DNA of 64,000 nt, from positions 1 to 64,000 of the forward strand of contig JAGTJM010000096.1 of the NCBI GenBank assembly GCA_020747015.1, given 5' to 3'. Position numbers and translations under genes: made by a program. Below, one piece after another: positions 20,534 to 31,117 of this stretch. Each line of letters opens with the position of its first letter. The stretch's first letter is position 1. The DNA comes from Pyrenochaeta sp. MPI-SDFR-AT-0127 (Eukaryota; Ascomycota; Dothideomycetes; Pleosporales; Cucurbitariaceae). The notes beneath the pieces were generated by a model. The model saw only the letters and a program-made list of their open reading frames with translations, made no database searches and was not told where the DNA came from.

Positions 20534-21664
20534 ATGGCTACTACCGACGACAGCGATGCTACGTCCATTCTAAGCAACCACATATCACCACCCAGGAATG
20601 TACGCATTCCTCTATCAGAAGCCTTTGAGTATGTATCCAGAGTGTCTATTTAGAACATTGGGAGACGCACGTCAATGAATTGAGACTGGATGAACTTGGA
20701 GGGCTTTATGTACCTCAAGCTATGGTGCATGGGACCTTCACATTCAAATAACCCAAGCATGCTGAAGACCAGACTTTATACACGCCCGAAAATACAAATG
20801 AAGCTGACTTGCTCTTCAGTCTGTCCGGCAAATTCATCAGACTCGCGATTGGGATAGGCAACGAAGCCTCAACCATCTCCATTCATCAGGATGTCCTATC
20901 CAGAAATTCAGAGTTCCTCAAAAGAGCCTTGAAACCCGAATGGGCAGCTCTTCGAGATGAGCCAGACATTATCGATCTCTCAACCCACTCACCCAATGAC
21001 GTTAAAGCTTATGCACATTGGTTGTACTCTGGTACAATACCGACGCGAGATTTTGATGATGAGAACGGGAGTAAAAGTGATCCAATATGGATCGACTTGG
21101 CAAATGCGTATGTATTCGGAGAAAAGATAATGGACCGCAACTGTGAGTAAGGCTATAGTCGACATGACAACCCCTTTGGTGACGCTTTAGGTTGGTCTGA
21201 ATCATCTCAGACTGGATGGCTCTCTGAGTCTTGCAAAATGTCTTTCCGGAGTCGCCTCGAACATGTTCTATTAAAACTCCGCTGACTCGGCTGTTACCTT
21301 CAGATCAGAAAGCAAGTCTTGATACTATTGCAGCGTACCAAGCAAACGCTCCAGATTTTCCGTGCGCCGAGTCATTTGTGATTATCTATGATGGTACTCC
21401 TGATGGCTCGCCCGCTAGGAAGTTGCTCTCTGATATGTACGCACATGGTGCCTGTGAGCTAATCCTATATGCCAACATGCACACAAGACATACGCTGACT
21501 TTATTCATCGCCCTTCAGATGATGCACCGGATTGGAAGAAGGAATATGAGCTTCTGCCACACGAAGCTCTGGTGGATGTGTTGAGGGCGACGGTCAGAGT
21601 AAGAAGGGAGCACTATGAGCGACCATGGACGCTGTCCACAAAGACCTACAGGGAGGTGGAATAG
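20534..21664 (+). CDS. BTB/POZ domain protein
   Basis: Four exons fit by phase: 20534-20628, 20820-21142, 21304-21447 and 21519-21664, giving 235 residues. Introns one (191 nt) and two (161 nt) are long for this window, so a missed exon is possible. The BTB core is seen: LAIGIGNEASTISIHQDVL, RNSEFLKRALKPEW, then IIDLSTHSPNDVKAYAHWLYSG. The rest has the layout of fungal small BTB proteins: FGEKIMDRNY, then a later block with YDGTPDGSPARKLLSDMY, then PDWKKEYELLPHEALVDVLRATV. Many such genes exist in Pleosporales and the function is unknown. Adaptor activity for cullin-3 is possible but not shown. Confidence 0.78.
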
Positions 21665-23494
21665 TTCATCACCGTAATCCTTTGTCATAGCGCTCGATCT
21701 GCAAGCTATATAAGCACTGGTATAGCGTCCTGGAGGGTTTCTTGGTAACTTAAAGAATAATCGCCACAAAGGGAAATGATTATTGTAACCTTAAGAACCC
21801 CTTCTTCATTTAAAAAGTATCACTCTGCACTGTTAGTGGACTGCACTGAAATCCTAAGGGCGTAGTGCTGGCCTTGAGTGGAGGTGGGAGTCTATTCACA
21901 GACGACCACTGATAATGCTGTCATGTTTACCTCGGAAATGCTACATTATCTTGAGAGATTTGCGAAGAAATAGTTCGTGTACATCAATGCCCTTCATGTT
22001 TGAGTGTCGAAGGTGAGGTGGCGTACAATTGGCGTATATTTGCGCACGAAGAATGTGGTAAGACCTGATCATGGAAGTAGAACCTCTTTTCAATGATTAA
22101 AATGTAGGTGTGGTTTTTCTTCTGGGAGTAAGCGCAGCGTTGGGGTTCAATGGCAATCAAGGAGAAGGAGAAGGAGAAGAAGGTGATCCTGGAGATAGAT
22201 CGCTCACACTGCGCTCAACAGTCAACTTGGAGGTACAGAAGGAGGTCAGCACTGGTAGTATACACAACACTAGCTTCAAGGATAGAAGATCTGCATTGGA
22301 GGTACTATATATAGCATCTAGCTTTGCGGCCAACATCTCAGTCGATGCGAGAACCACGCTGTTCTTGCTATCAACTAGTAAGGGACAAAACATGCTGATT
22401 ATCCGTGAACCTCCAACCATGCTTGAATCTTTTATAAGTTTTACTGATTTAATATGAGGGAGTTGGCATGGTTTCTTGTACTAGGCTTCTGCTCCAACTT
22501 CCTTTAGCGTTATCCACACAATGAAGGGTTTCGACGTTTTGGGTGGCTACGATGAGTCCATATGAAGGTCGACTGCTTCGATGTAGGGTATCTGGTAGCA
22601 TGTACGAAGTACAGCGCCCAGACTGATCCGGCCTTCACGCCTGCTGCGCAGGGGAGAAGATGATCAACATTGATTGAGCAAAAGTAGCGCTCGAAAAGAG
22701 CAGAATCCGAGGGGAGATAGAGGAACTGCAGAAGTTTGAAGGCTAATGGCACAAAAGCGGAGCATGCCAATGCGTGAGGATTTTGAGAGTTCAATAAGGG
22801 AAAGTACGTGGCCGTGGATAGGCGAATGCCACGAATAGAGTGGTGGGGATGGCGGTTTGTTGTGGTGTTTGAACGAGTTGTGAATTGGCCTCGAAAGGCT
22901 GGTGATATCCAATGGGTGCTGAGAATAATGTATAGTCGCAAAGGACGTTGGGCGAATATTGTAAAACCTCTATACAGGAAATGCCCGTACTTTTGGAAAG
23001 ACCATACCGGTCGCCAATGCTGTCGAGTGTGGGAAAGAAGAAGAACAAAAGAAAGAAGAGTATGGCCATTCGCAACACGCTACTGCGCTCCGCTGGTGGA
23101 TTGGAGTCCGAGGCACCCAAGAATAGAAGTCAGCAAGACCAGCCGACCGACAAAAAAAGCAAATCCGAGCCCAGATAGACCATGGTATATAGTACATATA
23201 GAACGGTTCAAGTCATTAGACTCCGTGTACGCCGAGGAATCGATTCGTTATGCCCGAGAGAGAGTATATCGGATATCCTGTATCGAGTCATTGGCGACTG
23301 CCCGCATAAAGCGTACTCGTAGCAAAGAAACAACTCCAATATGTGCACCTGGAAAGACAAAAACCAGACGAAACCGCTTGGCTCCTAGGCAAAAGGAGTC
23401 ATGACACAGAGATAAGACACCATTGACCGAGGTCAACAGTTACTGCTCAAACCGCCAAGTAGCCCCTCCACGTGCCTCCGCGCGCCTCCCGAGT
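21665..23494. other. Long intergenic region, no supported gene
   Basis: 1.8 kb between the BTB gene and the DHH1 stop. A GAGAAG(G) microsatellite lies near 22160-22185. Open frames up to about 200 codons (22808-23404) overlap frames on the other strand, have no domain and are compositionally odd, so none is called. I cannot exclude a degenerate transposon or a noncoding RNA. Confidence 0.4.
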
Positions 23495-25185
23495 CTAAGA
23501 TGTCGGGGGTGGGCCCGCAGGTTGAGGCCTAGTATTGCGCGGAGGGTTGTGGCCATTTTGTTGTCGAACCTGCTGGTTCTGTGGAGGGCCTCGACGCTGC
23601 CCCTGGAATTGACCACTACCCCCACGTCCGCCGCGATAGTTTCCACGAGCATTCTGATTTGGATTGTTCCGCGCAACAGTACCATCCTGATCCTGGGATT
23701 GGCCGTGGCCTTGGACGCGCTGCGAGTTCGAAATTGGACGAGGGATGGTCTCGGGAGACTCATAAACATACAAGTTCTTTTCGATGACTTGAGGAATAGG
23801 CTGGATTTCAGTACCAAGCTCCTGCTCGATACGATAGAGGTTGAAACGATCTTCCCAGTTGATCAGATTGATGGCCAGACCAAGGTGACCAAATCGACCA
23901 GAACGACCAATGCGATGCAGGTAAGTTTCCGCATTTTTGGGGAAGTCAAAGTTAATGACAACATTGACAGCCTGGATATCGATGCCACGGGTCAGCAAAT
24001 CGGAACAGACAAGGTTCCGGCACACGCCATTTCGAAAGTCGTGGAAAACGCGGTTGCGGTTGTGCTGGAGCATGCGGGCGTGCGAGTAGAAGCAAGAGTA
24101 ACCGAGCTCTGTAATCTTCTTAGCAAGTAGTTCGACACGGTTCGTGGAGTTACAGAAGATGATGGACTGATTAATCTGCAGTTTATTGAAGAGAGTGTTC
24201 AAGCAGTGTACTTTCTGCTTCTCCTCAACAAATGCGTAGTACTGTGTGATACCGCGTAAAGTTAGTTCGTCCATGAGGTTAATCTCATATGGAGAGCTCA
24301 TGTGCTTGTCCTGCGCTGCATTAGTTGAAGCGTGCGAATGAATATCCAGGACGGCTCACCTTGAAGCTCTTGACGACGATAGGAAAGGTAGCGCTGAAGA
24401 GCATGACCTGTCTGTCTTTAGGATGAAAGCCGAGAAGCTGTTCCACGACTGGGGTGAACTCGGGCGACAGAAGCTTGTCAGCCTCGTCCATGACAAAGGT
24501 CTGGCAGGCAGAGAGGTCGGCCACACCTTTGCCTGCGAGATCGAGAATCCTGCCCGGTGTTCCAACAATGATATGCACTGGTTCACTGAGTCGAATAATG
24601 TCGTCCTTGAGCCCAGTTCCGCCAGTCGAAACCATGACATTGATGCCAAGATGTTTCCCCAGCGTCTTGCACACTTGGGACGTTTGTAGCGCAAGTTCTC
24701 GGGTCGGGACAAGGATGAGAGCTTGCGTCTTGGGGCTCTTTGGGTTTACGCGCTCGAGAGTGGGGATGACAAAAGCGGCCGTCTTTCCGGTGCCGTTTTT
24801 TGCTCGCGCGAGGATGTCTCGGCCAGTCAATGCGACTGGGATCGTCTCTTCCTGGATGGGCGAGGGCTTCTCGAAGCCAGCCTCGAAGATACCCATCATG
24901 AGCTCGCGCTTGATGAAGAAGTCTTCAAACTCGAGGCCTTTGGTCGCAGTGACATCCTAAGTCAATCAGGTCAGCGCAGGCGAAGGGGTCAAGCGAGTGG
25001 AAAGAGATGGATACCTCTGTTTGCGGTCGCGCATCTTTGGCAGGCGCCTTCAGTCCGTCTTTCCAATTGGCTTCTGTTGATGGCGAAGCATCGCTGTTCC
25101 TCAGTCAACAGTGGGCCAGCCGCAGGTTGCTGTCGACTCACCTCAGCTTGGTTGCAGCGAGCTGGTTTGTGATTTCCGACGTCAT
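23495..25185 (-). CDS. DHH1: ATP-dependent RNA helicase DHH1 (DDX6 family)
   Basis: DEAD-box helicase of P-bodies, linking decapping and translational repression. Four exons (25142-25185, 25015-25099, 24360-24956, 23495-24310) give 513 residues. The first intron (42 nt) was set to keep the frame into SDASPSTEANWKDGLK. Motifs in order are the Q-motif PSPIQEETIP, motif I AKNGTGKTAAF, PTRELALQ, GTPGRILDL, DEAD in FVMDEADKLL, LFSATFP and HRIGRSGRFG. The RITQYYAFV-type start of domain two (GITQYYAFVEEKQKVHCL) is specific for Dhh1/DDX6. The C-terminal tail (about 90 residues) is Gln, Asn, Gly, Arg and Pro rich, a likely phase-separation tail. It is divergent from the rhomboid gene, 794 bp away. Confidence 0.96.
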
Positions 25186-25979
25186 TGTGAGATGATGCCC
25201 CAGAGATGGGGGGAAAAGCCGGCCACGACGTCAAGGTCTGGAAGAGGATGTTTGGGGCAGCGCAGCGGGTGGGGACACTGCGATTGCGGTGGGGCAAGGG
25301 CAGGGCAGGGCAGGGCAGGATTTGGCAGGGAAGGGCAGAGCAGAACTGACAAGAGCGGCAACAATGGCCAGCAAGAGTGCAAGTCAGGTGGTGGTTGAGC
25401 GTCGACGGGGGCCTGCTTGGGGAATGCAGCAAGCTCTTTCGGGGAGAGGAGGAGGAGGAGGAGGAGGAGGGGAGGGAGATCAAAAGGTTGACTGGGCGGT
25501 TGGGAAGCTGGACTTGAAAAACCTCGGGCGGCTTTTGTGTTGCGTCGAGAGAGCCGTCTGCACTGGCGGGAGCGTTGCACACGGAGGAGAGTGCGCACAG
25601 TAAGCGTCGATTTGCGTGTGGAGATGGGTGTGTGCAAGAGGAATTCTGGTGCGGGCGGTCTTGTGTCGTCGTCGTGGGCGTGGCGGGCGAGCAGGAGCTT
25701 CTTTGTGCACACCAAGGAAACCCAAACCCTCCCAGAGTGCCGCAGGGGGCCCGTGCACCCTGACGTCGGCTTTTCTGCTACTACCCTCTGCAAACCACGG
25801 CTGCCTACATAGCTTGCTCGCCATTCTTCTCTCCTCTTCCCCCCTGGGCCCGGACCTCAAGTAAGCGGTGGATTTCCTTCCTGCCCGCTTCTGTTCATCG
25901 TGGCTGATGTCGTGTAAAGACTGCATTTGGGTTCCCCAAGACTGCTTCTCCTCGTGGTCTCGACTACATACTGGAGATC
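25186..25979. promoter_or_regulatory. Divergent promoter DHH1 / rhomboid with G-rich and GGA repeats
   Basis: The 794 bases hold both promoters and leaders. Five G-tracts of three or more lie at about 25291-25317 (GGGG-CAA-GGG-CA-GGG-CA-GGG-CA-GGG), fitting a G-quadruplex. A (GGA)n run of about nine units lies near 25446-25475. On the DHH1 strand these are C- and CT-rich leader or promoter tracts, common near fungal transcription starts. Confidence 0.6.
25446..25475 (+). repeat. (GGA)n microsatellite
   Basis: About nine uninterrupted or nearly uninterrupted GGA units in the DHH1/rhomboid intergenic region, reading as a CCT tract on the DHH1 strand. Confidence 0.85.
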
Positions 25980-26789
25980 ATGTCGTCCCTTCTGCGGTGT
26001 GCAAGGACAACCCGCGCGTTTGGGCTTCCCCAAAGGGCCCCCAGGCCACGTCAACCGTCCAAAACCACGTCTCTTGGTAGCAACCTTGGCCTGGTCCGCT
26101 CCCGCTTCTCCTCCAGTAATGGCGGCTTTACCCCGGGCCGCCACTCCCAACTCCAGGCCAACAAGGCCGTCCTCTATACTCTCATGGGCGCCAATGTCGC
26201 CGTCTTCGGCTACGCCATGTACCTGAAAGCACAAGCCGCCCAGGGGTTTCCTCAGCCTTTCATCAAATTCATGCAAAACATGACCTTGAACCTCTCCGAC
26301 TTTCGCAATGGCCGCTGGTGGACATTGCTGACAGCAAACTTTACACATGTCGACATCGGCCATATATTCAGCAACATGTTCACCCTCTTCTTCTTGGGGA
26401 GGTTCCTCGCACATGCGCCCCAAATCACACCAGGACGCTATCTCGTCATTGCTGTAGGATCTGCCGTCTCTGGTGCTGCCGGCTATCTCTGCCAACAGTA
26501 TTGGAAGTTCCAGGCAAATCCGCGCATGTCAGACCACAACCGCGGCCTCGGTTTCTCCGGTGCTGTCATGGGCATCAGTTCAGTGGCTGCATGCATGGCA
26601 CCAACCTCTAAAGTTCTCATCTATGGCATCGTGCCTCTACCTCTCTGGGCCATGGTTGCAGGCTATGCCGTGTATGATGGCTACTATTTGAACAGTGCTG
26701 ACACTCGTGTTGGGCACGCAGGCCACCTGGGCGGTCTTGCCTTTGGCATGGTGTATTACTTGGCGAGGTTGAGGGGTTTTAGAGTATAA
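25980..26789 (+). CDS. Rhomboid-family intramembrane serine protease, probably mitochondrial
   Basis: Single exon, 269 residues. The first ~50 residues are Arg/Ser-rich with few acids (MSSLLRCARTTRAFG), consistent with a mitochondrial presequence. The rhomboid core has about six hydrophobic helices. The conserved WR-like loop (GRWWTLLTANFTHVDIGHIFSNM), catalytic Ser in LGFSGAVMGIS and catalytic His in GHAGHLGGLAFG are all present, so the protease should be active. Mitochondrial Pcp1/PARL process cytochrome c peroxidase and dynamin-like Mgm1; this protein is shorter than yeast Pcp1, so a second mitochondrial or Golgi rhomboid is possible. Confidence 0.88.
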   Translation: MSSLLRCARTTRAFGLPQRAPRPRQPSKTTSLGSNLGLVRSRFSSSNGGFTPGRHSQLQANKAVLYTLMGANVAVFGYAMYLKAQAAQGFPQPFIKFMQNMTLNLSDFRNGRWWTLLTANFTHVDIGHIFSNMFTLFFLGRFLAHAPQITPGRYLVIAVGSAVSGAAGYLCQQYWKFQANPRMSDHNRGLGFSGAVMGISSVAACMAPTSKVLIYGIVPLPLWAMVAGYAVYDGYYLNSADTRVGHAGHLGGLAFGMVYYLARLRGFRV

Positions 26790-27293
26790 AGTATTGCGCC
26801 AGGTGTCACGAGTTTGGCGAATGCATGCCCCGAATTGAAAGCAAAAGCAATTCCCATTGGTCTACCAGTGTGGTAGCTCAATGGAGCCTTTGAAGCAATG
26901 TAACCTGAATCAAGGAAAATACGAGTGCAACGCATTGAAGTGTAGTCATTTGAATGCTCTTCAGTCTGTCAGCAAATACACCTCAAGAATCCCACATGCA
27001 GCTTCGCTCCTAGTTTCTGGCTGGTAATGTAATTGCCTTCACGTTCTAGGTCGACATCATTACAGCGGCATGTACTGTCACCACCATAATATCTTGTGGA
27101 TATCGCATGAGCGAACATTATTCTTTAATAGCCATAGACATGTACAGTATAGGGTCAGCATCGTCTTTAAGGCATACCCAATGCTACCCTAATTTCCGAT
27201 ATGATCTCCTACAGCCACCACTCTGCACTGTCCAATACAAAAGTCATCGTTCCAATTACCGGAGACTCCAATGGCAACAAGCGGAAGAATAAA
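26790..27293. other. Intergenic rhomboid / AT-hook gene (convergent 3' ends)
   Basis: About 500 bases between two convergent genes. Nothing is seen beyond presumed 3' UTRs. Confidence 0.4.
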
Positions 27294-29684
27294 CTATTCG
27301 TGCTCATTTTCCTTTGCTTCTTGCTGACGGTTAGCATAAGCGCTTTCACACTTCATTCAACGTCTTGAGTAACTTACCATTCTCTTCATATGCATTTCCA
27401 TCCACGCTCTTCTCCCTTGACAGACTAACAACGACAGGCCGCTCAGGACTTCCAACCAGCAAGTGTTCATCCGCATCAACTCCCTCCCTTGCATCTTGCT
27501 CTTTTACTAATGGAAGAGCAGCATTGAGCTGTGCTGGTATTCCCTTTGGCGTGGAAGACTTTGGTGTCCCTTGTGGTGTGTATGATATGGTCGAGTGCTC
27601 TTGCTCATCGTCATTCCTGCACGAGGGTGACTTGGACGCTATACTCTGGTCACTTTTCCTTGGCCTCCCTCGTTTCTTAGGTCCAGCCGAAAAGACTTCA
27701 ATTGATGGTGTATCAGCCATGCCTTCGTTGTCCAGTGTTTTCTCCGTGGCGCTGTCTGAGTCATCGTGAACAATCTCCTCAGATAGAGGGCCTGCTCTCG
27801 GTTTCTCCTTTATATTTTTCGGGGCTGCTTGCGATACTGTTGGCGTTTGCAATTCACTTATCGAACCATCGTTCGGTTTTTCGTCGTTAGAGTCTGATTC
27901 ATCCCGGATAATGTCTTCGGAGAGCACACTCTTCCGCGGTCTACCTCTCTTTTTTTGCCCAGTCGTTTGTCCTTTGCCTTTTGCTTTTATCTTTGCAGCC
28001 TTTGCAGCCTTTGCAGCCTTCTTCTTAGCCATGGTGAACTCTTCATCTTCGTCCGACTCCTCTTTCTTCCACGCCCTTCCCTTGCCTTTGAAGTGTTTGG
28101 GCTTACGCTCAATCAAATCGATTTCCACATCTTCTGACAGAAGGGCGATTGCCTCTTCATCAAGTTGCTCCAGAAGGTCGTCGTCGCCGCCCTTACCAAA
28201 TGACACTATGGATACCCTTCTACTACCCGCCTCTGGTCGAGCATTCACAGAATCTTCATCTGCTCCAGCATCAGGTTCCACATCTTCGAAGAGTTGTGCA
28301 TCATGGTAGTATGGTCGCTGTTGGGCAGGCCTTCGCGTACGAAGTCCACGTCTTGTGGCTGCATTTGCTGGGTCGGGTGAAGCAGTACTTGTACTTGCGT
28401 TGTCTTCTTTATCAGGGTCAACTACAACATTACTGTCGATATTGATGTTTGTATTGGGCTTCGCCACAGACATTACGGGGGCATCAACCGGGCCTCCAGC
28501 AGCATCAGTGTCATCATCGAACATAGTTTCTTCCGACTGAAGTTAGTTAGCATTATATGGGCAAACAGTGTATAGAGCAAAGAAAACCTACGAAAATTTT
28601 CTTCTTCAAGGTTTTCCGTGTGTTCAATTTGAGGATTGTCTTCTTAGGAGATTCTGAATCCAGTGCAGAAGCTGGAGTTTTTGGTGCTGTTTTGAACTGA
28701 TTAGCATTATACTTCGAACAATGTAAATTAATACAATTAAAGTCTATAGGTATCAATGCTGAACCTATGTAAGGTCCAAAAGGATGCCCTAGAACGAGAC
28801 TGTATCATGGGGGGCAAAGAGAGATCTGGATTGAGTGCGCTACATACCAGACCGAACAGGCAGAGGAGATGCAACCACAGAAGCCACAGCTTCATCTATT
28901 GCCATAGGGTCATCCAACTCATCTTCTGGCGATATTGTTTCCTCTGACTACGCTGTATCAGTACTAGAAGATTTGGGAGCTGAAATGGCAACACTTACAA
29001 GCGGTTTCCTCCTGACTTTTCTAGTTGAGGACTTGGGCCGTCCATTGATGGCAATAGCCGGCGCTGTAGGTGTTGTGGTTTCAGTAACAGATATAGAAGT
29101 TTCATTGTCTTCCAATGGACTATCACCATCTGATGCCACGATTTCCTCAGACTATACATGTCAGCGGCGGGAAAACTACTTCTGGACCTGAACAAATACC
29201 AAATACTTTTTGCGTGCCTTTCGCTTCCTCTTGCTTGAGGTACTCAAATCTTCAGGGTTTGCAAATCCTGACGATGTCGCTGATGAATCGGCGGTACGCA
29301 AAAATTTGTCTCCGTTCATAGCCACTTTCTTCTTTGGCTCGCGCGCTGATTGAACACGCGCAACGCGAGACCGAGGTTTCTTCTCGATTAGCTCGACTTC
29401 CTCGTCCTATGCTCATTAGCAATTCATGGCTCAGGTCTTTTCCAATGGTGGCTTACACTGGAATCCGATTCATCAAGAATGCGCAAAGTGGCGTAGTACA
29501 ATGCAAGGCCGTCAACGTGCTTGGAGATCTTCCAATCATCATATGAGAGGTGGTGCGTGGGGTTCTCCGCCCGCCATGTCTGATACTCGCGATGACCATA
29601 ATCATCGAACCAAGGTTGAGGTGGGCTGGTTAGAGATTGCTGAGAATCGCGATGATTGTGCGCTGCGCGCCTATTAGGCGCCAT
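27294..29684 (-). CDS. Unrecognised AT-hook nuclear protein with repeated basic/SE(E/D)/acidic modules
   Basis: Seven exons fit by phase: 29457-29684, 29200-29406, 28999-29151, 28848-28947, 28592-28686, 27378-28536 and a short last exon near 27294-27319, giving about 655 residues. The last acceptor is ambiguous (27319 or 27323), changing only the end. I do not recognise the N-terminal ~70 residues, which include a Trp/Tyr-rich stretch (PWFDDYGHREYQTWR). Two canonical AT-hooks (KKRGRPRKS) and a third partial one (NGRPKSS) are seen. A module recurs at least six times: a basic patch, then SEEI, SEET or SEDI, then an acidic Ser/Asp run. Three modules begin exactly at phase-0 exon starts. Hydrophobic-acidic cores such as VELIE and DIIRDESDS resemble SUMO-interacting motifs (inference). 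A KAA repeat run follows. The role is probably chromatin-linked but unknown. Confidence 0.75.
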
Positions 29685-31117
29685 TGAGCCTAGAAAGGTC
29701 TCTGAGATAGGAAAAGACAGCTAGGATGAATAGTTCAAACGCAGACGGGAGATATTGACGCGTGATATGGGCGTCAACCCAGAATAGCGCAATGAGAAAT
29801 GCGTTGAATGGAATTTGCAGCGTGTTGCGCAAGAGATGTTGATGGTGCTGAAAAGTCGGCGGAGTGAAGTAGAAAGAAGGTCAAAGTCCATCCGGAAGAT
29901 CCACGTCTCGTGGCACGTTAGCCCAAGACCTGAGCATCGCTATGTGCGATCAAGGATGCCACGACACTTACTCACACAATATAGATCTTCAACACAATTA
30001 TAGCAAGACTACTTTGTGGTCGTCATTTTTGGGTGCAAGTGAATTGAAGGTTCGGCGCAGCAAAGGGAAAAGACAACGCGCTAAGAAAGTCCAATTTCAG
30101 CTCGGCTATCAATGACATCTAGGTATAACATCAGTTCGACCGGAGTTTCACGTATTGCAAATCACTCGTTCGACCAACGCGAGAAACACAACCCCCCAAG
30201 AAGACTTTTAGTCTCCACTTCATATCCCCCATGACGCACTTTGATGCAAGATCTCTTGGAGTCGGACTAATATAAGTTGTTGTAAATGGGCTCTGTCTGC
30301 TTTTCACGACTCATTACAGAACTTGTTCTGCACAGCGACGAGTCCTTTTCGTTGTCCATGGCAGCACATTTCCATATCCTTCTGCATTCGACAAAAAGAT
30401 CAAAGAAGTAGAGGATCCGAGTCAGTCACTGGTGCGTCAAGACATTCACTGAAGTCCACAGCATCGTCTCTCATCACGACGCACTATCTGGATGAAGCTG
30501 GCTGCCTTATTGGGTATCTCCACTACTTCGACACCAGACAAAGATTCTAAATCGCGTTGGTAAATGACACACCTGAGGGCTAGCATATGATCGTTAGTCT
30601 TCACGATGTCGAGGATATTCGCAGTTTCATACCCTTTCTGGCTGTACTTGATATTCGAATCTACAGAATTACTCCAATACTTACAGTCGCCGATGCGCTA
30701 TGGTATCGGGTATATACAAAGAGAGTACGCAGCCTTATCATGAAACCATATCATCGCAGCATGCGATTAACGCGCAGAAACAGCGCGAATCAATGCAGAT
30801 GGGTATACAATCCATATAATCCCCTCCCCTTTCCCACCTAAAACAAAGAAATACGATTACCAACGCGATAGAAAGCAAAGAAAACACCGATAACTAACAG
30901 CAGAGCTTGTTGGGTTACAGTGTACTGAAACCTTAGCTCAAACCCTTGCGACGATGTGTAAAGATTAAAACAGTGATTGTTAAGATCGTGTTTAGGTAGT
31001 CTTGACTTGAATACCGGAAGCAAAAATGTGAAAGATGCCCAATCCAAGGCATGAAAATGTGATCACGCCGTGCTATCAAGTGGATTTCGAAATAGCAAGC
31101 TCTGTTCCAAGCACTCT
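29685..31117. other. Long intergenic region, no supported gene
   Basis: 1.4 kb between the AT-hook gene start and the SPT7 stop. Only short overlapping open frames are present. No repeat, tRNA or domain is visible. Confidence 0.4.

Noticed and set aside
22808..23404. 198-codon plus-strand frame
   Set aside because: Overlaps equally long frames on the other strand, low-complexity composition and no domain.
23423..24130. 235-codon plus-strand frame
   Set aside because: Antisense shadow of the DHH1 helicase C-terminal half.
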